Part shown: piece after piece, positions 1 through 9,391 of the stretch
Numbering within the stretch: the first letter of the stretch is position 1
Layout of the letters: each line of letters begins with the position of its first letter
Notes under the pieces: model-generated
Database searches by the model: none
Seen by the model: only the letters and a program-made list of their open reading frames with translations
Told to the model about the DNA's origin: nothing
Source: Saprospiraceae bacterium
GTDB lineage: Bacteria; Bacteroidota; Bacteroidia; Chitinophagales; Saprospiraceae
Assembly: GCA_016719855.1 (NCBI GenBank)
Contig: JADJYH010000055.1
Span: 1-40,436 of the forward strand
DNA: 40,436 bases
Direction of reading: 5' to 3'
Program-made: the position numbers and the translations under genes

Positions 1-1424
1 ACAACACAGCGGGGCAGTTCAATTTTATTTGGATTAGCGGTGAAACAGATAACAGCGTCACCAGCAGCACTGCCGTGCAGCTCTGCGCCGGGATGCAGCG
101 GCTCATCGTTTCCGATGGCATGTGCAACGATACTTTTTTTGTGGATATTCCAGCGCCACTGCCCATCACGCCAGGTCAAGACATTGAAAACGTGAGCTGC
201 AATGGGCTTTCCGATGGGGAAATTACCCTGTTGCCGACAGGCGGCACACCGCCGTACAGCATCCTTTGGCAAAACGGCACACCTGGTCCCACGCTTACTG
301 GCCTGGCCGCTGGCAACTACACGGCAGTCATCACCGATGCCAACAACTGCATCTCGCACACCGTGATCATCATCGAACCAAGCCCATTCGAGGTGTTTTT
401 GAATTCTACCCAGACGCAGAACATCAGTTGCCCCGGCGAGGCCGACGGCATCATCACGGTGGTGCCGCAGGGCGGAAATCTGGGCACTGGCACAACGGTG
501 TTCCTTTGGGGGAATGGCGTAGCTGGCACCGACCAATCCTCGGCCATCGGCCTTGCTGCGGGAACTTATTCGGTGACGGTCGTTGACCCAAAAGGTTGCT
601 CGGATTCACTTACGCATACCATTACCGAGCCACCACCAATTCAGTTTATTTTGGGTGAAATCAATCCGATACAATGCTTTGGCCAGACCACAACCATCAC
701 CGTGGACTCCGTTTGGGGCGGCAATCCGACAGCGACCTACGTGTTCTCCACGGGCGCTTGCATCGGGCGGTTGCCGGGTCAAGCCTGTCCCATCGTGAGC
801 GGGATGCATGTGATTGAAATCGAGGACACATTCAACAACTGCACCGTGGACACGACCATCACCGTGGACGAGCCACAGGAAATTAGCGTGACACTGCCCC
901 CCACCATCGAGATTGAGCTGGGCGACTCGTTGACCACGCTCAACCCGACCATCGTTTCCTCGCTGCCCATTGACACGTTCATCTGGGAACCAGCCGAGAA
1001 CCTCTCCTGTGCCGACTGCAAAAACCCAAGGGTGACGGGCATCACGCCAACCACCTACACCCTCACCATCATTGACATCAACGGTTGCGCTGCATCGACA
1101 CAGATTTTCGTGGACATTGACCGAAACCGCAACGTGTACATCCCCAACGTGTTCTCGTCGAACGGCGATGGCATCAACGACAAGTTCCAGGTGTTCACCG
1201 GGATTGGGGTGGAAAGGATAAATTTCGTGCGGCTCTACGACCGTTGGGGCGAGAAGCTTTTTGAAGAAATAGATTTGCCACCGTCACCGGATGGTACGCC
1301 CGGTTGGGACGGCGTGTTCCGCGGGCAAGACATGAACCCTGCGGTTTTCCTCTACCTTGTCGAAGTGGTGTTCGTGGACGGAAGGGTGTTGGTGTACCGG
1401 GGAGATGTGACGCTTTTGCGATAA
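1..1424 (+). CDS. SprB-repeat surface protein with gliding-motility C-terminal domain (5'-truncated)
   Basis: The frame is open from the window edge, so the start lies upstream and only about 474 residues are visible. Three tandem SprB-type repeats are seen, at nt 180-390, 420-630 and 655-880. Each has the form SCNGxxDGxI, then a GG(x)PPY-like stretch, then GxYxVxVxDxxxC. A last Ig-like segment precedes a C-terminal domain with VYIPNVFSSNGDGINDKF and YDRWGEKLFE, the signature of the gliding-motility-associated (CHU_C, type B) sorting domain recognised by the type IX secretion system. Known family behaviour: such proteins are exported through the T9SS and displayed on the surface as adhesins or motility factors. 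The specific ligand cannot be inferred. It ends just before a long palindrome shared with the convergent neighbour. Confidence 0.9.
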   Translation, partial: NTAGQFNFIWISGETDNSVTSSTAVQLCAGMQRLIVSDGMCNDTFFVDIPAPLPITPGQDIENVSCNGLSDGEITLLPTGGTPPYSILWQNGTPGPTLTGLAAGNYTAVITDANNCISHTVIIIEPSPFEVFLNSTQTQNISCPGEADGIITVVPQGGNLGTGTTVFLWGNGVAGTDQSSAIGLAAGTYSVTVVDPKGCSDSLTHTITEPPPIQFILGEINPIQCFGQTTTITVDSVWGGNPTATYVFSTGACIGRLPGQACPIVSGMHVIEIEDTFNNCTVDTTITVDEPQEISVTLPPTIEIELGDSLTTLNPTIVSSLPIDTFIWEPAENLSCADCKNPRVTGITPTTYTLTIIDINGCAASTQIFVDIDRNRNVYIPNVFSSNGDGINDKFQVFTGIGVERINFVRLYDRWGEKLFEEIDLPPSPDGTPGWDGVFRGQDMNPAVFLYLVEVVFVDGRVLVYRGDVTLLR

Positions 1425-1468
1425 AATCATTGCTAACTTGGGACCTAGCAGCTTTTAAGTTTTCCTTG

Positions 1469-1525
1469 TTTTCATTGCCGAAGGCAATCTGTTTCATCGT
1501 ATCAGATTGCCTTCGGCAATGAAAA
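1469..1525. terminator. 23-bp perfect inverted repeat between convergent genes
   Basis: Perfect arms at 1469-1491 and 1503-1525 with an 11-nt loop. The arms start with a T-run on the left and end with an A-run on the right, so the hairpin can terminate both the upstream plus-strand gene and the minus-strand peptidase that ends at 1526. It carries the core CATTGCCGAAGGCAA that recurs at 34996. Confidence 0.75.
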
Positions 1526-3081
1526 TCACTCCACCACAATCTTTTCCACCCGGCTACCTGCCGTGTTTTCCATTTTCAAAAAATAAATGCCGCTGGCCAA
1601 TTTCCCGACGTTCAATTCATGTTGGCTCCCGTGGGGTTGGCGGTCAATACCGTGCGGCCGAGGGCATCGAGCAGGGTGAGGCGTTGGATCGCTGCTGTGC
1701 AGCCTGTCCAATCAATCAAAAGCAGGTCACGGGCGGGGTTCGGGGAAATATTTATCCCGCAATCAAAAGCCTCGTTGGTTGGGGTAAAAAAGTCCGTATC
1801 CACCCACCAGGTGTCGGCGTGGTGCACCTCTGCGAGCTGCGCCAGCGTTGCGACGGTGCCTTTCACCACATTGGCCATGAAGGTAAAATTGATGGTGCCC
1901 AAAGTATCGCCGGGCGTATGGTAGTTGGGGTTTCGGAAGTTGGCGCCGTCCGTCAGCATGATGGCTGGGCGATTTGCCAACCAAAACGGGGCGTGGTCGC
2001 TGCGGCCAAGGTCGGGGGTGAGGGACTGCCAAGCAGCAGGAGCCTCCACGGAAACAGACCTGAGCGCTGGCACATAAGCTGCTGAGGCGGCTTGGAAATT
2101 CTGCATCAGCGTTGCGGAGCTGCCCACTTTTCCCACGTTTGTGATAAAATTGCCCTTGAAATCTTGCGAAGCAACAGCATTGTAGGCATCGGGAAAAAGC
2201 AGGTTGAATCCTGCGGGCAATGTCTGTGAATTTGGCGCTTCGGTGTAATAGCCAATCATTTCAAAATCAATCATCCCGGCCACGCTTTCGCCGTTCAGTA
2301 TGCCGTTCGACACGTAGCGGGTACTGCCGACGAGGTTGGCCTCTTCCAGGTCGAAGCCAATGAACTTGATGGATTTCTTCGTCGGGTACTGGGAGAGGAT
2401 GCGCATGGCCTCCAAAACGCCCGCCACAGCGGATCCATTGTCATCCGCTCCGGGTGCATCCGCCACCGTGTCGAAGTGGCCGCCGAGTAAATAAGTTTCG
2501 CCAGTTTCTCCAGTTCCAGGATGCCTCCCGATGATGTTCTGGGCGTCGTAACTCCCGAAGGTGAATGACTGTTGGTAGGTCTCCAGCCCCCGGTCGAGGA
2601 ACTGGAACCAGATGAGGTCTTTGACCTCCTGCAAATGTGCTGCGCCCGCCGTCCGGTGTCGGATGCCCTCGATGAAGCTGAGGTCACCAATGAGGCGGGT
2701 GCTGTCCACTTGGTCAACAAGTGATTGAATATCAATGCTTTGCAGGTCGTCAGCCACGAGCATCAACCGAAAATCGTTGGGTGCTTGAGCTGCATAGGCG
2801 CTAAAATCCCATTCAATTTGTTTGCCAGTGCCGGGTGCGATGCCAGCACCGATGTCGCCCGTGGCGTTGGCGGTGTTGTAGTCCAATGCGGAAGCGCCAT
2901 AAGCAGCTGCCCGAAAACTCACCGTGACGGGGTCGGACTCGGCATCAGTCAAGTCGTAGCTGATAACAAAGCTGTTGTTCCCCATCAATTGGACTTGAAC
3001 GTTGGAAAGTACGGGTGGAAGGTTTTGTGCGAAAGTCAGGCTGCTGAGGAGCAGGCAGATTGGCAAAAATGATTTTTTCAT
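1526..3081 (-). CDS. Secreted M28-family zinc peptidase with T9SS sorting domain (one frameshift)
   Basis: Starts with a signal peptide (MKKSFLPICLLLSSLTFAQ). It has a short beta-rich N-terminal segment and then the M28 aminopeptidase-like fold. Zinc ligands are visible: GGHFDT (about residue 201), PGADDNGS (about 211), FDLEEANLVGS with the catalytic and ligand glutamates (about 244), and SDHAPFW (about 361). The tail, ISPNPARD through LASGIYFLKM to VEKIVVE, is a type A T9SS sorting domain. A single-base break at about 1612-1635 splits that tail: the first frame stops after TGANMN, and the second frame continues HELNVGKLASGIY to a TGA at 1526. Likely a secreted or cell-surface peptidase; the substrate is unknown. 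The break is probably a sequencing error because both halves are intact in sequence. Confidence 0.88.
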
Positions 3082-3109
3082 GTCAGAAAGATTGAAGTTG
3101 ATTTGATTG

Positions 3110-3117
3110 CAAAACTA
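3110..3117 (-). promoter_or_regulatory. Possible -7 element for the M28 peptidase
   Basis: TAGTTTTG on the minus strand fits the Bacteroidota -7 consensus TAnnTTTG and lies about 30 bp upstream of the ATG. No TTG is found at the expected -33 distance, so this is weak. Confidence 0.3.
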
Positions 3118-3152
3118 ATCAAAGCAGCACATCTTCCTGTCGGTCGTCAAAA

Positions 3153-3704
3153 TCAATTTCCTTGTTTAGTGTTCAACTTAGCTGTGTTTTTTGAGCTGTC
3201 GGGATTTTTACCATGCCGAATGATAGGGAAGGAAAAGCTGGAGTAGTGGGAAAATCTTTTGGAATATTTTAAGGGCAGTTTGTACTGCTTCGCAAAACCA
3301 TCGAGGAAGTTTTTCACCAAATCCGTGCTGACGTTTCTGGAGTTGGGTTTGAGGTAAAAGCCAATATGGTCAATGGTTCCATCGGCCGCCCAGAAAAAAT
3401 GAATCCAGGCATTGATGCCCTTCAGGTCGAAATCAACGAGGTTGGCATAGGCTTCCATCTCTTTCATCATGCCCATTAGTTTGCCGTAGGCGAGGTTCAT
3501 GTCGTCATTGCAGGCGTCGAGCAAGGTGGTTTGTTCCGCCATCATTTCATCGTAGAGGTGGTCATATTCTCCCAAGAGGAAAACAGTGGGCATTTCCTGT
3601 TTCAAAGGAAGTTTGGTGGATTTGATGCTCTGTGACCAGAGTTCCCCATTGCTACAACAAAAAATTACTCCAAACAGAATAGCGACTAACGATAATCTCT
3701 TCAT
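3153..3704 (-). CDS. Secreted protein of unknown function
   Basis: 183 residues beginning with a hydrophobic N-terminal segment (MKRLSLVAILFGVIFCCS), which is a likely Sec signal peptide. The cysteines do not form a good lipobox because Phe precedes them. The mature part is mixed helix and strand, with a Met/Glu-rich stretch (MMAEQTTLLDACNDDMNL) and a conserved-looking GTIDHIGFYLKPNSRNV segment that ends near a basic, Ser/Phe-rich tail. I do not recognise a family. It has its own position between two divergent blocks: the peptidase lies downstream on the same strand, with a 71-bp gap. A separate transcript is possible. Confidence 0.65.
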   Translation of the reverse strand: MKRLSLVAILFGVIFCCSNGELWSQSIKSTKLPLKQEMPTVFLLGEYDHLYDEMMAEQTTLLDACNDDMNLAYGKLMGMMKEMEAYANLVDFDLKGINAWIHFFWAADGTIDHIGFYLKPNSRNVSTDLVKNFLDGFAKQYKLPLKYSKRFSHYSSFSFPIIRHGKNPDSSKNTAKLNTKQGN

Positions 3705-3970
3705 CGGATAATAGCTTTAGTAATAACAGAACTTGTGGTGGCTCGCTTTGCCTTCAATTTGGTGTAAAGGTAATTTGGAAGGTGTGTCTCGTTAAGTAGT
3801 AAATTCTGCGAAAAGGGGGATGGAGTGGGGAAAACTTAAGTGCCTGACAAATTTACGATTAGAATCCGAACTATTTATGCGTTCGTCTAAAATTAAGCCA
3901 ACAATTTTTGTAACCCCTTATCTTGCAGGCTTTTACGAAACCCCATTTTGGGAAAACTACTTTTACAGAC

Positions 3971-5161
3971 ATGATTATTGACGTTCTTTTTTTGATTATT
4001 GCTGGTTGGGGCTTCTACCAAGGTTACTCCAGGGGTATCATCAAAACGGTTTTCACCGTCTTTTCCATTGTTTTTGGGCTGATGGTGGCTTTCAAGTTCA
4101 CGCCAGCGGCCACCCGCTTCCTCGAAACGGCACTTCATTCCAGCAGCCCCCTAAACTTCGTAGGCGGGTTTCTACTGGTTTTTGTGCTAACCATGCTTAT
4201 CATCCGCATGGCGGCCCAGTTTTTTGAAAAGGCATTGCAAGCCGCCAACATCAACTTCATCAACCAAGTAACTGGGGGAATGCTTTTGGGTGCGCTTTAC
4301 ACCTTGGTTTACAGTCTGCTGCTCTGGTTTGGCGACCAAGCTCATATCATCACGGCTGAAAATTCGCAAGGCTCAATGACCTACCAGCACCTCCGAGCCT
4401 TTCCCACCAAAATGAAGGGTGTCTATAACTATATTAAGCCTGGCTTTCAAGATTTTTGGCACGAGTCCGTGCGGTTCATTGACCGGATGGAGGACAAAAG
4501 CATGGAAAAAACAGAGTCGCAGCCCACTATTTTTGACATCCCCGAAGAAGAAAAACGGAAGGCAAGCCCGATGAAAATGAGCAGCTCGATTAAGCGAATT
4601 TGGCATGATGGCCAGAAAACCCTTCCAACTGCTACCTTTGGGCAAAAAACACCCATGCCGCCCAACCTAATCGAAGACTGGAAACGGAAGAAGGACAAGG
4701 CTGCCGCCGAAAACGTCGAGATAGTCAAACGCCTGAAACGCAAGGCGGGCAAGCAACTCGACCTGTTGGCCGACGAGGTGCATAATGCTGTTTTCAAAAA
4801 GATTGATTGCCTTGATTGTGCAGGTTGCTGCACGGGCATTCCGCCCATTGTCACGAAGGCCGACGTGACCCGTATTTCAAAGGATTTTGGGATGAAGCCC
4901 GCCGACTTTGAGCGGCAGTACCTGACCGTGGACGAGGACGGCGATACGGTGATGAACGCCACGCCATGTCCCTTTCTCCAACCTGACAACAAGTGCCAGA
5001 TTTACGAGATTCGTCCTAAAGCCTGTCGGCAATATCCCCACACAAATTATTTGGATTTTACGAAAAACATGCGGCTGCATGTGCCAAATGCGGCGGTTTG
5101 CCCAGCGGTTTATTATATCCTTCGGGAAATAGAAAAACGAATTGTGAACTATGAACGGTGA
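3971..5161 (+). CDS. CvpA-like membrane domain fused to a YkgJ-type CxxCxxCC domain
   Basis: I place the start at ATG 3971 because the upstream in-frame codons lack ATG. Residues 1-165 look like CvpA (colicin V production family): four hydrophobic segments beginning MIIDVLFLIIAGWGFYQGYS, then GMLLGALYTLVYSLLLWFG. A charged linker (about 165-235) leads to a region typical of stand-alone YkgJ (zinc/iron-chelating, UPF0153) proteins: DCLDCAGCCTGIPP (about 279-292), CPFLQPDNKCQIYEIRPKAC (about 333-352), and CPAVY near the end. The cysteines probably bind a metal or an Fe-S cluster. The two parts are normally separate genes. The frame is continuous, but in a window with many indels a lost stop or frame at the junction (about 4550-4670) cannot be excluded. 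Confidence 0.75.
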   Translation: MIIDVLFLIIAGWGFYQGYSRGIIKTVFTVFSIVFGLMVAFKFTPAATRFLETALHSSSPLNFVGGFLLVFVLTMLIIRMAAQFFEKALQAANINFINQVTGGMLLGALYTLVYSLLLWFGDQAHIITAENSQGSMTYQHLRAFPTKMKGVYNYIKPGFQDFWHESVRFIDRMEDKSMEKTESQPTIFDIPEEEKRKASPMKMSSSIKRIWHDGQKTLPTATFGQKTPMPPNLIEDWKRKKDKAAAENVEIVKRLKRKAGKQLDLLADEVHNAVFKKIDCLDCAGCCTGIPPIVTKADVTRISKDFGMKPADFERQYLTVDEDGDTVMNATPCPFLQPDNKCQIYEIRPKACRQYPHTNYLDFTKNMRLHVPNAAVCPAVYYILREIEKRIVNYER

Positions 5162-5191
5162 ACGGTGTCCCCGTACAAAGTTCACCGTTCA
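5152..5191. terminator. Inverted repeat between convergent genes
   Basis: TGAACGGTGAAC (5152-5163) pairs with GTTCACCGTTCA (5180-5191). The longer arms also share AATTGTGAAC. The hairpin overlaps the end of the CvpA-YkgJ gene and precedes the stop of the convergent isomerase gene. A short CAACT tandem repeat follows at about 5205-5220. Confidence 0.5.
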
Positions 5192-5209
5192 CAATTCACA
5201 GTTCTCAAC

Positions 5210-6215
5210 TCAACTCAACTCAGCACCTACCTTTTCCAGCAGGGCTTTCGTCAGTTTGATGCCCTCGTCCTCCGGCTTCGTGCCTTCGAACTCGATGCCG
5301 ATGTAGTCGGTGTACCCAGCGTCCTTCACCACCTTGAGCATTTTACGGTAGTCGGTCTCGATGCAGTTGCCGTCGGCGTCGAACTCGTTGGACTTGGCGC
5401 TGACGCCCCTTCGCATACGGCATCATTTCCTGTACGCCAAGGTAGCGGTCGTACTCTTCAATGCACTTGCCGTTCCAGGGGTCGCCTTCCTTGTTTTCCC
5501 GCTTCACGCAGAAGTTGCCGAAGTCGGGCAGGCAGCCAACGTTGGGCTTGTTGATTTGCTTCATCACACCAGACAGCCAAGCGCCATTGGAGGAGAAGCC
5601 ACCGTGGTTTTCCACGATGACGTTGATGCCAGCCTGTGCTCCGTACTCGCCCAGTTTGCCGAGTCCTTCAACAGCGGCTTTGGCAGCTTCCTCGGCCTTG
5701 GGATTGCTGCTAAAAGCGTTTACCCGGATGCTTTTACATCCTAGGGTATGTGCAGCATCCACCCATTTTTTATGGTTTTCGATGGCCTGATTGAGCAGTT
5801 TTTTGTCTGTTTCGGCCATGCCACCTTCGCCGTCAATCATGATTAGGTTTTGGAAAATACCGTTGTCCTTGGCCCGCTTGTTCAGCTCGGCGAGGTAGGC
5901 GGCGTCCTTGGCCTTGTCCTTGAACATCTGGTTGACGTACTCGATAGCCTCGATGCCGTACTTGTTGCGGGCGGTGGCAGCGAAGTCAAGGTTGTCGAGC
6001 GTCTTTTGGTCGAAAATGGTCTTGTGCAGCGACCATTCGGCCAGCGAGATTTTGAAGAAAAGCGGCTTGGGCACGCTCCCTGCCGTTGCGGTGGAGTCAA
6101 CGGGTTCGCCAGTGGCGTCGCCGGGTTTGCCATCCTTCGAGGTGCAGCCAGCGAGCCAAAGTGCGCCGAGCGCAAAACTGGAGTGTTTGAGGAAGTTCCT
6201 TCTTGAATCTTTCAT
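5210..6215 (-). CDS. Tat-exported sugar phosphate isomerase/epimerase-like TIM-barrel protein (one frameshift)
   Basis: The N-terminus MKDSRRNFLKHSS is a twin-arginine signal, followed by a hydrophobic stretch and a Cys in LAGCTS, so it may be a Tat lipoprotein. The body is an AP-endonuclease-2/xylose-isomerase-like TIM barrel: SLAEWSLHK, YGIEAIEYVNQMF, LGCKSIRVNAFS, GINVIVENHGGFSSNG, VGCLPDFGNF and YTDYIGIEFEGT give the expected strand-end acidic and histidine metal ligands. The frame breaks at about 5403-5415, where a G4 run should be G3: AKG then continues VSAKSNEFD. The family commonly acts on sugars or hydroxypyruvate-like compounds; the substrate here is unknown. Full length would be about 334 residues, normal for the family. 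Confidence 0.85.
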
Positions 6216-6262
6216 TTTGTTAAAATTTATGTTGGTGAAAAACGCAGTTCAAAGTGGTTTGC

Positions 6263-6291
6263 CAAAGGTAGTGGAAAGTCTGATTTTTCAA
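6263..6291 (-). promoter_or_regulatory. Bacteroidota-type promoter for the isomerase-like gene
   Basis: On the minus strand TTG (6289-6291), an 18-bp spacer and TACCTTTG (6263-6270) match the -33/-7 consensus TTG-N19-TAnnTTTG. They lie about 48 bp upstream of the ATG at 6215. Confidence 0.6.
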
Positions 6292-6448
6292 TTTTTCCCC
6301 AAAAAAACTTCTTGCAATTTGAACGTCAAGCGGTTGGTTTTGTACCAGCGTCCAAATTAAGTTGATTGGAATTCGTGGATTGCAACCTTGTAGAAGCCAC
6401 AATGTCATTCTTCAATATCATTTTTCACCCAACTAGCATTACACCTGT

Positions 6449-9133
6449 ATGAAAAAATCCGCCTGTCTGTTTGTTGGCCTAATCGCCTGTTTTTCAACTA
6501 TTTATGCAAAAAAAACTTCCGATGGCCCCGGAGACCCGGAAATCACCAAGAAGCAATATTTCACCCAAAAACTGAATGCCGAAATCAAGTTTGACGGCAT
6601 ACCCGACGACCCCGCTTGGGATGCGGTCGAGTGGGCCACCGACTTCGTGCAGTACCAGCCCAACGACGGTGCAGCGCCGTTTCACCAGACGAGTTTCAAA
6701 ATCCTTTACGACGACAAGTTCCTTTACCTCGCCTACCATGCGCACGATACTTCGCCGGACTCCATTGTGCAGCGCATGAGCCGCCGGGACGAGTTTCCCG
6801 GTGACTGGGTGGAGGCCAACATTGACAGCTACCACGACCAGCGCACGGCGTTTTCATTCACACTCTCCGTGTCGGGTGTGCGGGGCGACGAGTTCATTTC
6901 CAACAACGGCAACAACTGGGACACGAGCTGGAACCCGATTTGGTTCGGCAAGACGAACATTGATGCAAACGGCTGGACGGCGGAGGTGAAGATACCCTTG
7001 AGCCAGCTCCGCTACGGCGACGAGCAGGAGAAGGTCTGGGGCATTCAGGTGCAGCGCCGTATTTTCCGAAAGGAGGAGCGTTCCACTTGGCAGCATATCC
7101 CGCAGAACGGCTCTGGTTGGGTGAGCCGGTTTGGTGAGCTGCACGGCCTGAAGGACATCCCCTCGCAGCGGCAAATCGAAATAGCACCCTACGGCGTTGC
7201 GCAGCTAGAAACCTATAAAAAAGAAGAGGGAAACCCGTTTGCCGACGGCACGGACGCCAAGTTGACGGCGGGCGTGGACGGCAAGGTGGCCGTCACGAGC
7301 GACCTCATCGTGGACTTCACCATCAACCCCGACTTCGGGCAGGTGGAGGCCGACCCCTCACAAGTGCGGATTGATGGTTTTCAGAATTTCTTTGAGGAGC
7401 GCCGCCCATTTTTTATCGAAAGCCGCAATATTTTCCAGTACCAACTGACTGGCTCGGCGGCGGAGGGCGAGTACGATGCCGACCTGCTTTTTTACTCCCG
7501 GCGCATTGGTAGTTCGCCGCACGGCTACCCCAATTTGGACGACGGGGAGTATGCCAAGGTGCCGTTGAACACCTCGATTTTGGGCGCTGCCAAGTTCAGC
7601 GGAAAGACCAAGGACGGCTGGAGCATCGGCATCCTCGAAAGCATGACCCAGCGGGAAAAGGCGCTGATTGACCTGAACGGCGAGCGCCGACACGAGCTGG
7701 TGGAGCCGCTCACGAGCCACTTCGTGGGGCGGTTGCAAAAGGACATCAACGAGGGCAACACCTTGATTGGCGGCATGTTTACCGCCGTTAACCGGGAAAA
7801 GGGCATGGAGGACGTGCTGCACCGCAGCGCCTACACGGGCGGCATTGACTTCCAACATTCCTGGAAAAACCGGACGTGGCACTTCACGGCGAGCGGCATT
7901 TTCAGTCGGGTGAACGGGACGAAAGAGGCGATTCTGAACACGCAGACGGCTTTCGAACACTTGTTCCAGCGGCCCAATGCCGACCACGTGAAAGTTGACC
8001 CGAACCGCACCTCGCTCACCGGGCATGGCGGCACCATCAAGTTGGGCAAATTTGGTGGCAAACAGGGCAAGTTGGGCCAGATATTCAAGTTTGAAACGGG
8101 TGTGACCTGGCGCTCGCCAGAGCTGGAAATCAACGACATCGGCTTCCTGCTCACCGCCGACGAAATCAACCATTTTACTTGGGTCGGCTGCCAATTCCAG
8201 AAACCGTTCTCGGTGTTCAGGAGTGCCCGTGTCAACTACAACCACTGGCCACGCTGGGACTTTGGCGGGCAGCACCTTTACCAAGCTTTCAAGACCAACA
8301 TGCACGCCCAGCTAAAGAGCAACTGGGAAATGGGCTCCGGCCTTACCTGGAATCCGCTCGAAATCTCCAACAATTCGCTCCGGGGCGGCTCGTCGCTGCG
8401 GCGGCCAGCGGGCATTGGCCATTTTGCCTACCTGGGCACGGATGGCCGGAAGAAGTTTGCCGTGTATCTCAATGGCTTCAACGCCTGGGGTTTCGACAAG
8501 ACGGTGCGCGTCAAAAACCTGAACATTGGTTGGGAGGCACAACCCAAAGATGCCTTCAGCATCTATTTCAGCACGGGCGTCAACTCCTATTTCCGCAAGC
8601 AGGACCAGTACGTTGACCAAGTGACTTACAACGGCGAAATCCGCACCATCGTCAGCGAAGTACACCAGAAGACACTCAGCTTTACGCTGCGGCTCAACTA
8701 CAACATCACGCCCGACCTCACCATCCAGTATTACGGGCAGCCGTTCATCACAAGGCCACTTTACAAAAACTTCGGGTACGTGATTGACCCACTCGGCAAA
8801 GCGTACGACGGGCGTTTCCACCAATACGCCAACTCCGAAATATCATTTGCTGATGACTCCTATCTGGTTGATGAAAATGGTGACGGCCAACCGGACTATT
8901 CCTTCGGAAATCCAGACTTCAACTTTGTACAGTTCCGGTCAAATTTTGTGGTACGCTGGGAGTATATCGCCGGGTCGGAACTTTATCTCGTTTGGTCGCA
9001 GAGCAGTGAGCCGGATGCTGAGGTGTTTTCAGACCTGGGTTCCAACCTTGGGAGCAGCCTGCTCGAAAACTCATTTGGCGACAAGGCGAGGAACATATTT
9101 TTGGTGAAGTGTACTTATCGGTTTTTGAGGTAA
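6449..9133 (+). CDS. DUF5916 outer-membrane protein with CBM9-like N-terminal domain
   Basis: 894 residues with a signal peptide (MKKSACLFVGLIACFSTIYA). Residues about 35-240 form a CBM9-like (carbohydrate-binding family 9) domain: KFDGIPDDPAWDAVEW, FKILYDDKFLYLAYHAHD and WTAEVKIPLSQLRYG. The rest is the DUF5916 region, with DFTINPDFGQVEADPSQVR and EERRPFFIE, followed by many alternating beta-strand segments. It ends in FLVKCTYRFLR, an aromatic-terminated last strand typical of outer-membrane barrels. Role unknown; the family is widespread in Bacteroidota and is often found near peptidase or transport genes. The frame is intact throughout, unlike many of its neighbours. A strong terminator follows. 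Confidence 0.88.
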   Translation: MKKSACLFVGLIACFSTIYAKKTSDGPGDPEITKKQYFTQKLNAEIKFDGIPDDPAWDAVEWATDFVQYQPNDGAAPFHQTSFKILYDDKFLYLAYHAHDTSPDSIVQRMSRRDEFPGDWVEANIDSYHDQRTAFSFTLSVSGVRGDEFISNNGNNWDTSWNPIWFGKTNIDANGWTAEVKIPLSQLRYGDEQEKVWGIQVQRRIFRKEERSTWQHIPQNGSGWVSRFGELHGLKDIPSQRQIEIAPYGVAQLETYKKEEGNPFADGTDAKLTAGVDGKVAVTSDLIVDFTINPDFGQVEADPSQVRIDGFQNFFEERRPFFIESRNIFQYQLTGSAAEGEYDADLLFYSRRIGSSPHGYPNLDDGEYAKVPLNTSILGAAKFSGKTKDGWSIGILESMTQREKALIDLNGERRHELVEPLTSHFVGRLQKDINEGNTLIGGMFTAVNREKGMEDVLHRSAYTGGIDFQHSWKNRTWHFTASGIFSRVNGTKEAILNTQTAFEHLFQRPNADHVKVDPNRTSLTGHGGTIKLGKFGGKQGKLGQIFKFETGVTWRSPELEINDIGFLLTADEINHFTWVGCQFQKPFSVFRSARVNYNHWPRWDFGGQHLYQAFKTNMHAQLKSNWEMGSGLTWNPLEISNNSLRGGSSLRRPAGIGHFAYLGTDGRKKFAVYLNGFNAWGFDKTVRVKNLNIGWEAQPKDAFSIYFSTGVNSYFRKQDQYVDQVTYNGEIRTIVSEVHQKTLSFTLRLNYNITPDLTIQYYGQPFITRPLYKNFGYVIDPLGKAYDGRFHQYANSEISFADDSYLVDENGDGQPDYSFGNPDFNFVQFRSNFVVRWEYIAGSELYLVWSQSSEPDAEVFSDLGSNLGSSLLENSFGDKARNIFLVKCTYRFLR

Positions 9134-9155
9134 CCCGGTTTTAAGCGGCTAAAGG

Positions 9156-9206
9156 TAAAATGGAAAGGGGATGATTGCTCGCTGCAATCATCCCCTTTCC
9201 ATTTTA
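9156..9206 (+). terminator. Perfect 23-bp stem terminator
   Basis: Arms 9156-9178 and 9184-9206 are perfectly complementary, with a 5-nt TCGCT loop. The stem ends in an A-run/T-run, so it can act as an intrinsic terminator for the DUF5916 gene and as an insulator of the following locus. Confidence 0.85.
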
Positions 9207-9247
9207 GAATACTTATCCATTTTTTCAAAATAAATTGCAGCTTCCCA

Positions 9248-9277
9248 TTGCAATGTAATGATTGCATTTTATATTTG
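9248..9277 (+). promoter_or_regulatory. Canonical Bacteroidota promoter upstream of the AraC gene
   Basis: TTG (9248-9250), exactly 19 bp, then TATATTTG (9270-9277), a perfect TTG-N19-TAnnTTTG. The spacer contains the inverted repeat TGCAAT-6-ATTGCA (9249-9266), a possible operator. Transcription would start near 9285, leaving a leader of about 100 nt before the AraC coding region. Confidence 0.7.
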
Positions 9278-9391
9278 TCCATCAGCTATAATTTAATGCA
9301 AGTTTGAAATCTACCTGAATACTCGGCACATTTCTTAGCCGAATTTTTAATTCCCAAAAAATTTCCTAATACCCAACGATAGTATGCACAT

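Noticed and set aside
1507..2085. A 192-residue plus-strand frame opposite the M28 peptidase
   Set aside because: It is the antisense of a well-supported gene and its product matches no family.
5200..5225. CRISPR or satellite-like array (CAACT repeats)
   Set aside because: Only four short units without spacers; simple slippage repeat. No CRISPR array was seen anywhere in the window.
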